Notes: generated by a model from the letters alone, not told the origin. A DNA stretch of 64,000 bases from Adineta steineri (GCA_905250115.1 CAJNOI010000079.1:363490-427489), one strand, 5' to 3'. Numbered from the stretch's first letter, positions 47,201-59,458 are shown. Numbers and translations: made by a program.

Positions 47201-48775
47201 ATATGAATACATTGAAATGTCGCCAATTCTCTAATGGTGGATTTGGTTATTGGACAAATAGAGATGATTCTTATGCAGATCCATTTATAAGTGTACATGT
47301 TGCTGCTTGTTTAAATATTGCTTTAAGAACACAGGTAAGAGTCGTTTTCTATATGTCTAATTTATTAAAACATTGTTGTATTATTTTTTGAAGATATGTA
47401 ATGTTGACATGAATATGCTGGACAATGTATTGAACTATCTTACAAATATTGAATCTGAAATTGATAAATTACCATATAGTGAATATTGGTGTGAAACAAC
47501 TCGATTTAGTTTGATTTGTTATGCATTATGTGTACGTGCGAAACATCGTCAAATGGTAGCTAATGAAGCATTAGAATTATTTGCACGAAGTGGATTGAAT
47601 AAACTTAGTTTAGAAGCATTAGGATGGTTATTAATTGCATTAAACATAGAGAAAAATGATAAGACAAATCAATTAATTGATTCAATATATAACCATTTAA
47701 AAGGTAAAGTAAGTGAAACAAGTGAAACAGCAAATTTTATAACATCCTATGGTGATGATGGTCAATCAGTTATGTTACATTCAGATCAACGAACAGATGC
47801 TATTTTATTAGAAGCATTATTATATACAAATCCAAACTCAACTCTTTGTACGAAATTATGCAAAGGTTTACAAGCACATAAAGTGAAAGGTGCATGGAAA
47901 TCAACACAAGAAAATTGTTTTGTATTAAGTGCATTAGCGAAATATTTTCATATAAAAGAAAGGGATACACCAGATTTTACTGCTAATATTTGGTTAGATA
48001 ATGATTATTGTGGCCAACATCAATATAAAGGTAAGACGAAGAATAATAAGATATCTATTACTAATATTGTTAATACAATCATTTTGTTTCTTAATTTAAA
48101 GACCAAACAGCAGATATATATACAATAGATATTCCAATGAAAATAGTTTTGTCACCATCATCATCCAATGCAGAAATCAATGATCAGAACAAAGATCTGA
48201 TCATACAAAAAGATGGCACCGGTCGATTATATTATCGTATTGGATTAAATTATGCTCCGTTAAGCTTACAATTAGATGCTGTTAATTATGGTTTTAAAAT
48301 TGAACGAACATACATGGCTATCGATGATCTTTCTCATGTCCAAAAACAATCTGATGGTATATGGAAATTTAAGTTAGGTAAAAAAATCAAGGTTATATTA
48401 ACAATGACTGTTACACAACGACGATATCATATAGTATTAGTTGATTATTTACCTGCTGGGTGTGAGGCATTAAATACACAATTGAAAGGTACAATTACAG
48501 GTGATACAGACTCATCAGTAACAAGATCAAATCGAAATAATCGTTATTTTGGATGTCGACCACATTCGATTCTTGGTTGGGCTGAACATGAAAATTTAAG
48601 AGATGAACGTGCTGAAGCATTTCGATCATTATTATGGCCTGGTGTATATGAATGGAGTTATGTTATGCGTGCAACATGTGCTGGAACATTCATAATGCCA
48701 CCAGCAAAAGCGGAAGAAATGTATTCCCCAGAAAATTTTGGTCGATGCGCAACAGAAAAGGCTATTATTAACTAA
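41275..48775 (+). CDS. Bacterial-type alpha-2-macroglobulin-like protein with thioester
   Basis: Ten exons join in phase: 41275-41929, 42028-42591, 42642-42845, 42900-43322, 43484-43960, 44376-44728, 44992-45406, 45506-47334, 47394-48030, 48102-48775, giving about 2076 residues. The order matches bacterial YfhM/YfaS-type A2Ms: an early Ig-like domain ([20 protein letters not shown]), macroglobulin domains with the hallmark [20 protein letters not shown], the A2M core ([36 protein letters not shown]), and a thioester domain with YECTEQL, the CxEQ motif at about residue 1557. A receptor-like C-terminal domain follows ([32 protein letters not shown]). Such proteins trap proteases covalently. No signal peptide is seen at the chosen start; an unseen upstream exon is possible. 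An AATAAA follows about 110 bases after the stop. Confidence 0.87.
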
Positions 48776-48963
48776 AAAATTGTCATATTAGATTTAAAAG
48801 TTCACAGTTAGTTTTTTTTACATACGATTTATTTCTTTGATCTTTTCATCACCTGTCTTAACGTAGTTACTTTATTATTTTAAATAAATCACTAATATAA
48901 TGAATAAGTAAACTTAATTACATAGTATCTTTAATTTAAGTGCTGATAAAAACGAAGAGCAAA

Positions 48964-49010
48964 GCGTGAGTGTGCAGTGAGAAAAGACGGATACCCACAT
49001 CCACATCCTG
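48964..49010. repeat. Telomere-like inverted repeat (copy 13), diverged
   Basis: GCGTGAGTGTGCAGTGAG on the left; ATACCCACATCCACATCCTG on the right. Confidence 0.5.
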
Positions 49011-49223
49011 AAAAACCATGGCTGTTTCGAAGTTATTTGTGAGCAACTATTATTTTGTGGGCCTCGTGTGATCACAATACAATGAAAAATACAAATATAA
49101 AATTGTGGAATATGTAATATAAGAATATGTTTCGATCCTAGTGTACACATACATGACATGAGACATAGATAGGGTGATCTAAGCATTACTTCTTGATATA
49201 TAACACATACACCAATACTAATA

Positions 49224-49296
49224 TTGAGGGTGAGTGTGAGTGTATGATGGAGTGGGTAGGTGTCTTCTTTTTATTCACACACTCACGCACACCCTG
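49224..49296. repeat. Telomere-like inverted repeat (copy 14)
   Basis: TTGAGGGTGAGTGTGAGTGT on the left and CACACACTCACGCACACCCTG on the right (first bases), with GAGTGGGTAGGTGTC in the spacer. Confidence 0.75.
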
Positions 49297-49497
49297 ATCA
49301 GCGGCTGTTGTCTTTCACAATTTTGTTTTCAAAATTTTCTTGCTTCCGACAAATTTTCGAAACAGACTGCAGAGTTAATGATAGTGAAAATATCTCAAAA
49401 ACCAAATATATATATTATTTTGTAACCGCTAGAAAACTTGAAACATCTCATAGTCATCGACAGTGATTCAACTGCTCGACTAAGGTGATGAGAAAAT

Positions 49498-49554
49498 GGG
49501 TGATGCTGTTAATCTTTTCTTCTTCTTCATTTTCATTCTCACACCCACACTCAA
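49498..49554. repeat. Telomere-like repeat, right arm mainly (copy 15)
   Basis: TCTCACACCCACACTCAAG is a clear right terminus; the left arm is reduced to a short GGGTGATG. Confidence 0.45.
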
Positions 49555-49664
49555 GATAGTCGATTGAAGCAATGTTGAAAGATGATTTCATAAAAAAAAA
49601 TGTATTTATTTACATAAAATGATGAGAATATAATACAAAGTGAATTATTTTCTTATAGTGTTAT

Positions 49665-50516
49665 TTAATTTGATGTTAATTGATTAGATTGTTTATTTAT
49701 TTCTTCATAATAAATGGAACGATAAATAAATGATTGAAAAGTTGATATACATTCAATGGAACTTAATTGTTTAGCTGCTTCATTTCGTTGTTCTAATGTT
49801 TGCAATTGATCATATATTTGAAACCATTTCTGAGCATTCATTGATAAAGATTGTCGATATAAAAGAACTTTACTATAAAGATTTTCTAAAATCTTTGTAA
49901 ATGAATCTTGAATATTTAATTGTTGATACATATTTATTAATTTATCTAAATATTGAAAATTAGTTCCATTAATTCCATAAGCTTGACCAATTCTTATAGA
50001 TTGTTCTTCTAATGTTAATTTATTATTTAAATAGAATAAACTATTTGTATTAACAACACAAGTCAATGCATATTCAACATTAATTCTATCAGGAAGAATA
50101 ATTTTCACGAAATCATATGTATAAATATCCATGATGGTTTTATTAAAATCAATTGGTGTTTCTCTTTTAACGAATGATTTAATAAATGAAAGAATTTTAT
50201 TATTATTTGAACTAAATAAAGCACCATGAACATATGCATTTGAATCTTTTTCTAATCCCATTGTTAAGCCTTTAAAATCTGTTGTACCACGATAAACAAA
50301 ATCTTCACAAAAAAAACCTTTTTTATATTCGTGAAGAGTACAATCAGGAATAATTTTATCAATATGTCCAATTGGATTCCATAATAAAGATCCATATGCA
50401 AATATAGATATTTTATTATTTTGTTTAATATATGATATAATATCATTTCTTTTTGTTATATCATCATGTAAACCATTTAATAATTTTAAATTTTGATCTA
50501 ATTCCAAATAATCCAT
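49665..50516 (-). CDS. ChaC-family gamma-glutamylcyclotransferase
   Basis: Intronless, 283 residues. The family's N-terminal motif FAYGSLLWNP is at 39-48, followed by YRGTTDFKGLTMGLE (from about 75), the strand YVHGALF (95-101), and KRET (about 117-120), where the catalytic Glu is expected. The C-terminal 90 residues are helical and longer than in minimal ChaC proteins. The enzyme cleaves glutathione to 5-oxoproline and Cys-Gly in the cytosol and so lowers glutathione levels. The motif assignment is strong; the exact catalytic Glu is inferred from alignment by eye. It is convergent with the A2M gene. Confidence 0.87.
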   Translation of the reverse strand: MDYLELDQNLKLLNGLHDDITKRNDIISYIKQNNKISIFAYGSLLWNPIGHIDKIIPDCTLHEYKKGFFCEDFVYRGTTDFKGLTMGLEKDSNAYVHGALFSSNNNKILSFIKSFVKRETPIDFNKTIMDIYTYDFVKIILPDRINVEYALTCVVNTNSLFYLNNKLTLEEQSIRIGQAYGINGTNFQYLDKLINMYQQLNIQDSFTKILENLYSKVLLYRQSLSMNAQKWFQIYDQLQTLEQRNEAAKQLSSIECISTFQSFIYRSIYYEEINKQSNQLTSN

Positions 50517-52073
50517 TATAAAGTAAGAAGATTTTTTTTTATCGTTTAAATCGAAATAATCATTCGTTATGATAAAATATCAAGTCTTTTATAATTACAA
50601 AGGAGAAAAAAAGACCATGTTATCATTCTTTTAACATGCGCTGTCAGTATGAGTGCGTAGGTCTTTTTCTTGTACTGATATATTTTTTTTTCTTTCCTGA
50701 TGTACGACGCATCATATATACATCACGCGCTTTTTTTTTGTCATCGGTCTTAATAAATATCATAAGTAATGCTGACAGAGTAAGAACACATGATCTTACC
50801 CGTTCTCGATAAACACAATGTATTCTATTCGTCTTGTATGAGAAAAATGTTATCGTGATATCATTACAATTGACCTTGAATAGTTATATGTCATACTCGT
50901 TTCAAGGATATTATTATTATTATTCTGTAATTATTAAATTCAGTGAGAAATTATTTAATTAAATCACTCGAATTTTTGTTTTATCATCGTGAATAAATTT
51001 TGATTTATTCTTTTTATCTTGATGTCAACATAACATAACAGACCTTGAAGAAATCAGACATATTCTTTTTTTTCTCAGTACTTATTCTCATATGAAAACA
51101 AAATATTTTCTTGTTATTGTGTATTCTTCGTTTCTCCTCTTTTTTTTTGTACTGGAAGAACAAATGGACTATTATGCACTTTTTTCATACAGAACTTTTC
51201 TTTCAATTTACAAAGATAAATACGAAATTGATTATATTTTATGAGAAATATTTTCAGTAAATGTTAACAACTAGCAGCGATGCATACAAGATTGTATTGA
51301 GGACATTGAAAAGTGCATCCATACCACGTTTGTCATAGTCTAAGAAAGTTTTGACCATATAATCTGATTTTAGAAAATTTTCAATTTATTTATCTTTTCT
51401 TCAAAATATACATCTATATCTCAACAATAGAATGATATGTTGATCAGAAAACCAAAGAGAAATTGGATATGAATATTTTTTAATTTTCTAAATTATATAT
51501 CATTAGAAAATTTATTTATTTATTATAAATACTTCTCTACTTCTAATATCAGTGTATTAGAATATATGTTGTTTATTAGCAGTGCACTATTAGTTGAAAC
51601 ATCATAACTTTCGACTCATATGCCGAAAGTCATTTGAACTTATCATTAATATGCTTCTTGTGTCATAAAAGAAATAGATATCTATAATTTATAGTTTTTG
51701 TTGTATCATAGAAAATAAATGTATCAGTAATTATAAGAGCAATTTTTTTATTAAAATGTAGTAACAAAAAAAATGTTTTAATCGTCAGGTGATTACGTAC
51801 TTTGTTTAATTATAGCTTAATCATATGCTTCCTATTGGCAACTAGTTAGTTTATAATACTACTATTGGAATTTTTAAAAAAGATGCGTGAAAGAAAAGCT
51901 TATAACTTTTGAATGAAAAGTCATATCGATCTACGATTTTCAGGACTCTGTAGACAACAATCAGGAATACATGCTAATGTGAGAAAATGGTCTTCAGAAG
52001 CACTTTTTCAGATTAGTTTTAGTCTACGACATTAAGGACACATTAGCAAATTTTTTCGAAGGATCTTTTTTGC

Positions 52074-52127
52074 TAGAGTGTGGATTTGAGAGAATGGTTA
52101 ATGTGATACCTGTACTCACACCCTCAA
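52074..52127. repeat. Telomere-like inverted repeat (copy 16)
   Basis: TAGAGTGTGGATTTGAGAG on the left, GTACTCACACCCTCAA on the right. Confidence 0.65.
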
Positions 52128-52163
52128 GTTTTACATTAGTGGGAAATGGCCTACGAAATAAAT

Positions 52164-52219
52164 CGAGGTCGGGTGAATGTGGTTATGAGAGCATCATGAT
52201 CAACTGCCGCCCACACCCT
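52164..52219. repeat. Telomere-like inverted repeat (copy 17)
   Basis: CGAGGTCGGGTGAATGTGG on the left, CCGCCCACACCCTA on the right; 36 bases after copy 16 and just past the SOD 3' end. Confidence 0.6.
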
Positions 52220-52312
52220 ATTCTTTCAAATTAAACAATGATGATTGAAAAAGAAGTAAAAACTTTTATTAAGAAACGTTAGTAAACTGTTACAATAATG
52301 GAAAATCATTGT

Positions 52313-53258
52313 TCAACCAATAAGTATTGTTCCACATGCTATGCGAGGGCCAGCATTTCTATAAAATCATAATAATATTAATAAAGGAAAAATTCATAAG
52401 TTAGTATATGAACACTTACCCAGTCGTGTTACTTTCACCTTTTCCTGTATGACCTCCATCATCAGTCAGATTGTGAATCATGAGCGGTAAACCAATAACA
52501 GTTCTTGTCTTATCGAATCCGAGCGAAATAACATTATCACGTAATCCAATATAGGCTCCACCATCAGCATTTACTTCAATATTACCCAGATCACCGACAT
52601 GTCGAACAGAATCGCTTGGCATTCCATGAGATACATCTAGTACAATAAACGAAGTGTAAGGATTATCTCGCTATTATAGTAAACTAAACTTACTGTATGG
52701 ATTGAAATGAACACCACCAGCTGTACAATTATGATTGTTTCCAATGGGCTCCGAATGAACATGAAAACCCTATAAGTAGAAATTGATCTTATAAAGAATA
52801 TCATCTTAAGACTATTGATGCTCAAATTAGTTCACTACTGAAAGTCGTATTTGTGTACATTGAAAAACTGACTGTCTCCTACTGAATCGAAATGACTCAA
52901 GATTGCAAAACCGAAAATATCAAAATCCATTTAAAGCATTAATACAATATCGATATTATCTTGAAAATAAGCACGTTTTTTTATAATATTATATTATCTT
53001 AAAATACTACACGTTGAGGAAAGATGTTGAACAAGTACTTTATTCTTCAAAATATCTACTTACTAATACTGCTAAAGGTCTTAGACGATTGACAAAACCA
53101 GTCATAATAACACCCCAAGCCTCTTTCTCCTCATATAAGTTAATTGTTCCAATAAAATCATTTGTTCCTGCAAGATACATCTCTGCATGAGCATGTATTC
53201 CATCACTTTCTCTTACAACAGCAACAATTAATACCAGAAATATAAAAATAAATTTCAT
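52313..53258 (-). CDS. Secreted Cu/Zn superoxide dismutase
   Basis: Four exons on the minus strand: 53064-53258, 52694-52769, 52420-52636, 52313-52358, joining in phase to 177 residues. A signal peptide opens the protein (MKFIFIFLVLIVAVVRESDG), so it acts outside the cell. Exon 2 gives GFHVHSEP (copper ligands about H68 and H70) and GGVHFNP (bridging H86). Exon 3 gives VSHGMPSDSVRHVGDLGN (zinc ligands about H94, H103, D106) and LMIHNL (copper ligand about H145). Exon 4 completes TGNAGPRIACGTILIG with the active-site Arg and the disulfide Cys partner of C80. All metal ligands are present, so activity is expected: conversion of superoxide to peroxide and oxygen. Exon 1 and its upstream DNA are duplicated at 59459-59653. 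Confidence 0.93.
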
Positions 53259-55308
53259 TTTTCGTTATTCACAAGTGTATGAAAATGTTGTGTGATAATA
53301 TAAAGAACCAAAATAAAATAGAAGAGCAATGATTATGCAAAAATTCGTATCTCTTATCACATACAGAGCACTAAGAAAGGCATGAGTTTACTTTCAACAC
53401 AATGACGTGTTATTTTACATCACTGCTAATAACAAGATCTTTTCAAGATTGTAGAACATTTCAACAAAGAGAAAAGATTATTTTTTCAAATCTAGATATA
53501 CAAAATGCTGTTTTATTTTACCAATATAACAAAAAATATAATATAGCTGTAAGATTTTTATCTTCAGCTGTGCACACAAGCCAAAGACACAATAATAGAT
53601 TGATTAATAAGAAAACAACAAGAAAAAACAGTTATAACTGAACTCCCTAGCAAAAAAACTAACGATAAGTCTTTTCTAATGATTTATGTTTTGAATACTA
53701 AGTCTAACTAAAATATGTTCATAGTCTGCATCAAACGTAATTGTAACATTTCGTTCAATCCAGAATCGCCTCGTTGCAAAATCTTGTCGCAAATTATGTG
53801 CTGCTTCAATAAAATCATCATCCCAAAAAGTATAACCAGCATATGAAAATTTAAATTTTAATAGCTTTGGACAATATGTTGACAATAACGATTCCCATTT
53901 CTTTGCATCTAATAAATGCCACGAACCCCATAAAAATAAATCCGTTAGATTTGGTGTATGTTTCAGTATATATTCGACATGCTCAAGCATTATTTCATCT
54001 GATAATCTGAGATATAATCGGGTACACTTAGACATCAATGGTATTGTAGTTGTCCTTTTCAGTTGCTGTTCATTAGACTCATTGTTATGAGATAATTCGT
54101 AATATATACGAAATAATTTGACATTTTGTAAAGCAGGAAATAGTTTAATCATATCATTAAAACTTAATGAATCAAGTGAGACATATTCGATATTGGTTGT
54201 TTTTGTTGTTGTAATTAAAGAAAGTATACTGGTGTGTCTCGTTATTCCAGAAGTTTCGATGGTGAGAGATGTAAGTAACGGACAAAAACCTTTATTAACG
54301 ATTGAACAAATAATAAATTTCTTCTCTTCAATGTTATAATCATGTTCTGAATCGCCACATAACATAAGTTCTAATGATTTTAAATATTTAATGATGCAAG
54401 GTGATTCCAAAATGTAAATGAATTATCAATGTAAGGATTCATAAAAGTTAAAGATAACGACCGAAGTTGAACTAATGAACCAAGAGAATAGATAGAAAAG
54501 AAATCTCTTACTGGACGAGAATATCGTAATTTTAAGGATCGAATATCAGTAACATTCATCGTAGGTAAAATATTTTTCATAAAGTAATTAGCATTGTCTT
54601 CTATTTTAACATCTATATGTAACGCTGTTTGGCTAAGAATTCTATCAACTCTATTATTCAAATCACGAAACGAGAACCATAACTCATTCGAATTGAAATA
54701 CCCAAAAACTTCTCGCCATAATTCAACAGGAAATAGCTCGATTACACTGCACTGATGGTTTGACATTTTCGATCTAAAATACAGATGAAAAGAGAACATA
54801 TTTACTGAATTCATCACATATTCGGTTATGATTAATTATAGATAGATTCATATCTGAATTACATGAAACTTTCAAATAATCCAATTAATAAACTCGTAAT
54901 GATAGTTTTCTTGTTCATACAATAACCTTTTGTATAATTTTCGTTTTCAATATGTAAAATTTTATAGTTGAGTTTTAATCACATTTCTGTCTTTATATTT
55001 AAGAAATCGACCTTTTATCATGAAATTTATTCACTGATTTTGTCTCGATTATATCATATAATTATCAGCTTTTCTTGTTTTATTGTCTGAGCTTCAAAGT
55101 ATAAAGTGAATATTAGCATCTTCACTCAGTTCGATTTAGTTTCGCTCTCATGCATATAAATGTCGAATTATGGGTATTTGTGCGTAAAGTTTTCGTTAAT
55201 TCCTCCCTGATCAACCAATGAAACAATGGAGATGACATTGTCGCTCATTAACAGAATGAAATAGTTTATATACGTATATAAATGAAACAAGACAAACGAA
55301 GAAGAATT
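52970..55308. repeat. Segmental duplication, copy A
   Basis: From GCACGTTTTTTTATAATATT to GACAAACGAAGAAGAAT this block matches 59364-61727. It covers part of SOD intron 1, SOD exon 1, the spacer and the F-box gene with its upstream region. The spacer between SOD and the F-box gene is about 95% identical by eye. The left breakpoint is inside SOD intron 1. Confidence 0.9.
53676..54766 (-). pseudogene. F-box/LRR-like protein, copy A, frameshifted
   Basis: The N-terminal frame starts at 54766 with an F-box (LFPVELWREVFGYFNSNELW) and runs to FWNHLASLNI, where it stops; the remainder continues in another frame from about 54400 (YLKSLELMLCGD) to 53676. Copy B at this site has an unbroken LASLKHLKSLEL. 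Copy A has one A fewer in the A-run (TCATTAAATATTT against TCATTAAAACATTT), so a single deletion explains the break. The C-terminal part has irregular LRR-like strands (LYLRLSDEIMLEHVEYIL, LTDLFLWGSW). Family role: substrate receptor of SCF ubiquitin ligases. It is either a young pseudogene or an A-run sequencing error. Confidence 0.8.
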
Positions 55309-55908
55309 AGTTTTCGACTACGCAGTGAAATGCGGGCACACAAGCAAGTACGAAGACAATTTAAATTATTATTTTCATTACTAACAATTAAATTAACAAA
55401 CAAATATTTACAGTAGATCTCATGATGGACTGATGTTATATTTTGAATATTTCAATTAGAACCATTTATAATGCAATCAATTTTTTCCCGGTTTCGGATA
55501 ATTTTTACTGAATAAAATTTCATTTATTTGTTAATACTCAAAAAAAGTTTTTTTTTACTTGACAGCGGCTCAGTACTTTATACTTCTCATATATTTAGTT
55601 TATTATATTTTGAATTTTGATGTTGATTTCTTTTTTTGGTATATTGAAACATCTGCTTTTTGAAATAATAAATGATATAATTGAGAACAAGATTTACAGA
55701 AATTTATTTTACCTGACAAAAATTCACTGTTAAAAACTTTTTCGGATTTCTGACTGTCATATCTGGCATTACTTAACGCAATAGTAAATTATTATCGAAT
55801 AAAAAATCGTCTTTTCGTAATTATTAATAAATTTATAGACAATATTTCATAATTACTTGAAACATGTATTTATATTTATTCGGTTAGAAAAAAATTCAAA
55901 TTAATATA
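55309..55908. other. Intergenic, no gene seen
   Basis: Unique sequence between duplication copy A and the end of the MFS transporter gene; AT-rich, no frame supported. Confidence 0.6.
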
Positions 55909-58235
55909 TTATTGATTATTTTGATCTCTTGGATAATTAATCATTGGTAATTCTTCATCCGTCAAACTTTCACGAGCCAATGCTGCACCATTTGTTAATG
56001 AAGATCGGGTATTTTCAAGATTTCTTCGTTGATGAAAGTGATAAATAAGATTTGAAGCAGTATAAAGAATGATTAACATTAATATGAAAAAAGCTAAGAG
56101 AATTGGAAAATCATTTGGATCATGATCCAAAATAATACCTAAAATTTCATCAAAAAACAATAATTTATTTGTTTTAATTGATAATAAATAATTTTACCAG
56201 CTATTTGTTGAAATATAATTGTTCCAACTGCTGATCCAGAAAAAATGAGAGCAATAAGTGCTGGTACAGCATTTAATCGTTGATTAATTAAACCAAATGT
56301 TAAAGGAAATATTGGTCCAAAGATAAGACCACTAAATGCACCAAGTATCAATAAACTTGTAGTAGTTAAACCAATAATGAATACAAAACTAAGCCAAGCT
56401 ATAACAAGACATAAACCACCAGTCCAAAGAATATTAAAACATATATTAATCGATAGAAATGAAGATAAAATTGCTGTAATTAATCGACCAATCTAAATTG
56501 TAATTAGTTATCAAATTTTCTTCTAATTTCAGATAATATCAAAGCGATTCCATTTTATTTTGTTTAAGACCCCTACTCCTCCAAAAAAATGTCAATTTTT
56601 GTCAAAAATTGAAATAAATGCATGAGAAGGTAAGCCGTCATAAACTATTGCCTTGGTATCTCGAAGAGCGAGACTTCATCTACTTCAAATGTTGAAAATT
56701 GTGCCTCAGTCGCGTCATTTCAGTTCTAATATATCTTGAAATTTTTATACGATTGGAATCTATTTAATTCGGAGATCGATTTTTTGAGGAGGATGGGTCT
56801 TAAACTCAAATATTAATTCTTCATAAAAATACGGAATAAGCGAAACTAAGTGAATATCGAAAATAAAGTTTTATGGTACATACAGACATTGAAATCCAAT
56901 ATAAAATAATGCCCCAACTAGCAACACGATCTGCTATATGGAATTCTTTGAATGTAAGATAGGAAAAAAAGAATTTTGAAAATGTTTCATCGTTTGCACC
57001 CATAAAAAATGCGTAACAAACAAATATTATCGTAAGTGTTAAACCATATCGATAATCTCCATTACCAAATGTACGAGGAGAATATGGTGAAGAAATCTTT
57101 GTATCATTTATATCAATAATATCTGTTATATCATTTGTTAAAGTACCATAATCAGCCTAAATAATCAATAAATATTAAAATAATTTTTTTTTCTTTTTAA
57201 TTTTCTCATTACTTGTTTAATTTCTAATTTTTCTCTTTGATTTCTTGATTCATGAAGATAGAAATATACATTTCCAATCGCGATTAATACACATAAAATA
57301 CTAGCAATTAAATATGGAATGAAAATACTAGAATATGTCTTTAGAATAATAACAGGTACTGATGTTGAATTAGTTATTTCACTATTAGGAATATTCATTG
57401 ACGAAACGTTTCCATTGAGAAATGGTTGAACAAGTAAATTAGCAAAAACGGCACCAATTCCATATCCTATATGAACTGCATTTAATGGTACTGTAGCATT
57501 AACCCCCCACATTGTCAATAAAATATGAGTTCCAGCTATACAAAAAAAGACGCATTACTTCATCGTTTAAGAAAAATAATTAACATACCTATATGTGTTA
57601 AACTCTGAGTAACTCCTTGAATAAAAAATAAAATCCACATTACTACCAATGATTTTACAAATGGAGTAAGCAAAACCACTAAAATATTATTATGACTATT
57701 TATCTTTTATCGAATATAAATAAGTTTTACCAATAGCAGCTAACATAAATGCACAAATCAAAAGAGCTTCGGCATATTTCTTAGTAATATTTTGTAGACT
57801 AATACCAAGAAGATTTGCAACTAAATAACCAACAGCTCTTGATGCAAGCACTGAACCCATTCCAGTATAACCAACATTTATATTTTGTCCAAGAATTGGC
57901 AATGTTGAACCAATTAATTCAAGATGAAAACCCTTTATATAAAAATATATTAATTATTCCATCAATTAGATGAACGAAATAAGATGGGAAGAAAGTATCC
58001 TACGGTGTATGAAAGAATAATAATGAGACAAATATTGTTACACACTCTACTATCTTTTTTTCGTAATAAAGATACTTATAAAATTTACTATTTAGAAATT
58101 AATCATATATATATCTATGAAACTTACAAGAATAATCCACATTAAAATAAAAAATTCAGTTTTAAATAAATACCATGGATGATTGAAATATATTTTAATA
58201 CCAGATGAAATTTGTTCATTTGATTGCATTGCCAT
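55909..58235 (-). CDS. MFS transporter, MFSD4/NaGLT1-like
   Basis: Seven minus-strand exons join in phase: 58128-58235, 57731-57932, 57589-57678, 57213-57535, 56884-57156, 56198-56492, 55909-56138, giving 506 residues. About twelve hydrophobic segments are seen. Diagnostic stretches include GFHLELIGSTLPILGQNINV and GYTGMGSVLASRAVGYLVAN in the first half, MWGVNATVPLNAVHIGYGIG in the middle, and GANDETFSKFFFSYLTFKEF at the start of the second half, a layout I associate with the MFSD4/sodium-dependent glucose transporter 1 group. A cytoplasmic tail ends in LTDEELPMINYPRDQNNQ. It should move sugar or a related solute across a membrane; substrate and ion coupling are inferred. The 391-base intron before exon 6 holds a MITE. 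The gene lies between duplication copies A and B. Confidence 0.85.
56564..56803. mobile_element. piggyBac-like MITE in an MFS intron
   Basis: TTAA at both ends (56564-56567, 56800-56803) followed by inverted termini: left TTAAGACCCCTACTCCTCC, right in reverse complement TTAAGACCCATCCTCCTC. About 240 bases, non-coding. TTAA target duplication is the piggyBac signature. It accounts for most of the unusual intron length. Confidence 0.75.
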
Positions 58236-59363
58236 TTCTTATAATATTCTTTTGTAAATAAATAAAACTATATATTTATTATAGTATAATAACTATGAAA
58301 TAGCTATTGACTGAAAAGAAAAATATTATCGAACAATTATGTTTGTATCATACAAAAATTTTTCCATATAAAACACATGAATAAACGAAGCATGGCGAAG
58401 AGCAATTGTATATACAGTACGAAATCTTGTTTTTATTCATTCCTGTTCACGTGTTTGAAAGAAGAAATAAATGCGTAACCTCGGATTTTATCCGAAAGTT
58501 ATGTGTACTGCAAAAAGCAGAAATAGACATTCACTTTGTTTTTTTGGTTCTTAGTCAACAATAAAAAGTTCTAACGGCAGTGTCACTATATGTGAGTTTT
58601 TCATAGTTTTCTGACAGTGTAATGTTGAGGAAGCCTCAAACGCACCATATTTACCCCCTATCATTATCTAGAGCTCTTGACAAATTCTATCTACTCCAAA
58701 AAAACACCATATAAGAGGAGTTATGTTTAAATGAATTTGTGTTTGTATCCAGCGGGATTACGATCGTAAGTAACCTCATGAATCTATAAGAGATATATGA
58801 TAGATACAGATATCAGTATTTTCATAATAGCTCATCAACATTAATAGCTATCGAGTTCGGGTTTTCACTTTTCGATAGTCATTTTGACCAGCTACAAAAC
58901 CAGGTATTTAGAAAACCTCAAAACTACTAGTAATCTGAGATATATCTATGCAATTTGGTCTCTGTATACAGTTTTTGTGCATTTTGAGACCTTTTTCAGG
59001 CGATGTTTTGTTAGAAAGCTACGATTTGGTTCAAAAACTGATGTCAGATTCGGAATCAACGTTAAAAACTGGGTCGATTTATATATGTTGTAAATAATTT
59101 TGAGATAATATTTTTTTTGAAAAAAATCCCTGTACTCCCCCTCAGCGATGATCGGATCAATAATGAGAATTTCTTTTATAACTCAGCTATGGTACAACCG
59201 GTTGGGCTCATCTTCGAACTCGACCGAGATAGCAATGAGACTAAACTCTGTAGAAAATTTCAGCTCAGTCTGATTCTCCTTTCGAAAGTTATCGTGTAAA
59301 CGGCCGGACGGCCTGACACACTAACCAATTCTAGTAGTGTACTCACTTTTTGAGTGCACAAAA
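58236..59363. other. Intergenic; candidate dispersed repeat
   Basis: From about 58700 to 59340 the base composition and style change (e.g. ATCGTGTAAACGGCCGGACG) and read as an old interspersed repeat. Frames at 58884-59093 and 59117-59299 have no support as genes. Confidence 0.5.
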
Positions 59364-59458
59364 AGCACGTTTTTTTTATAATATTATATCATCCTAAAAT
59401 ACTACACGTTAAGGAAAGATATTGAACTGGCATTTTATTCTTCAAAATAAATACTTAC

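Larger units (their letters stand above)
48776..49664. other. Intergenic with three telomere-like repeats
   Basis: Between the convergent A2M and ChaC genes. Contains copies at 48964-49010, 49224-49296 and a half-copy at 49498-49554. No gene. Confidence 0.6.
50517..52312. other. Intergenic; two telomere-like repeats and possible ancient repeat
   Basis: Includes repeats at 52074-52127 and 52164-52219. The stretch 51901-51960 (TATAACTTTTGAATGAAAAG...) resembles, in loose pattern, sequence on the minus strand near 59240-59296. No gene. Confidence 0.55.

Noticed and set aside
53402..53641. 79-codon plus-strand frame in the SOD/F-box spacer
   Set aside because: The duplicated copy B has a stop in the same frame despite about 95% identity, so it is not a conserved gene.
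58884..59299. Two plus-strand frames
   Set aside because: Lie in repeat-like DNA with no family signal or splice partner.
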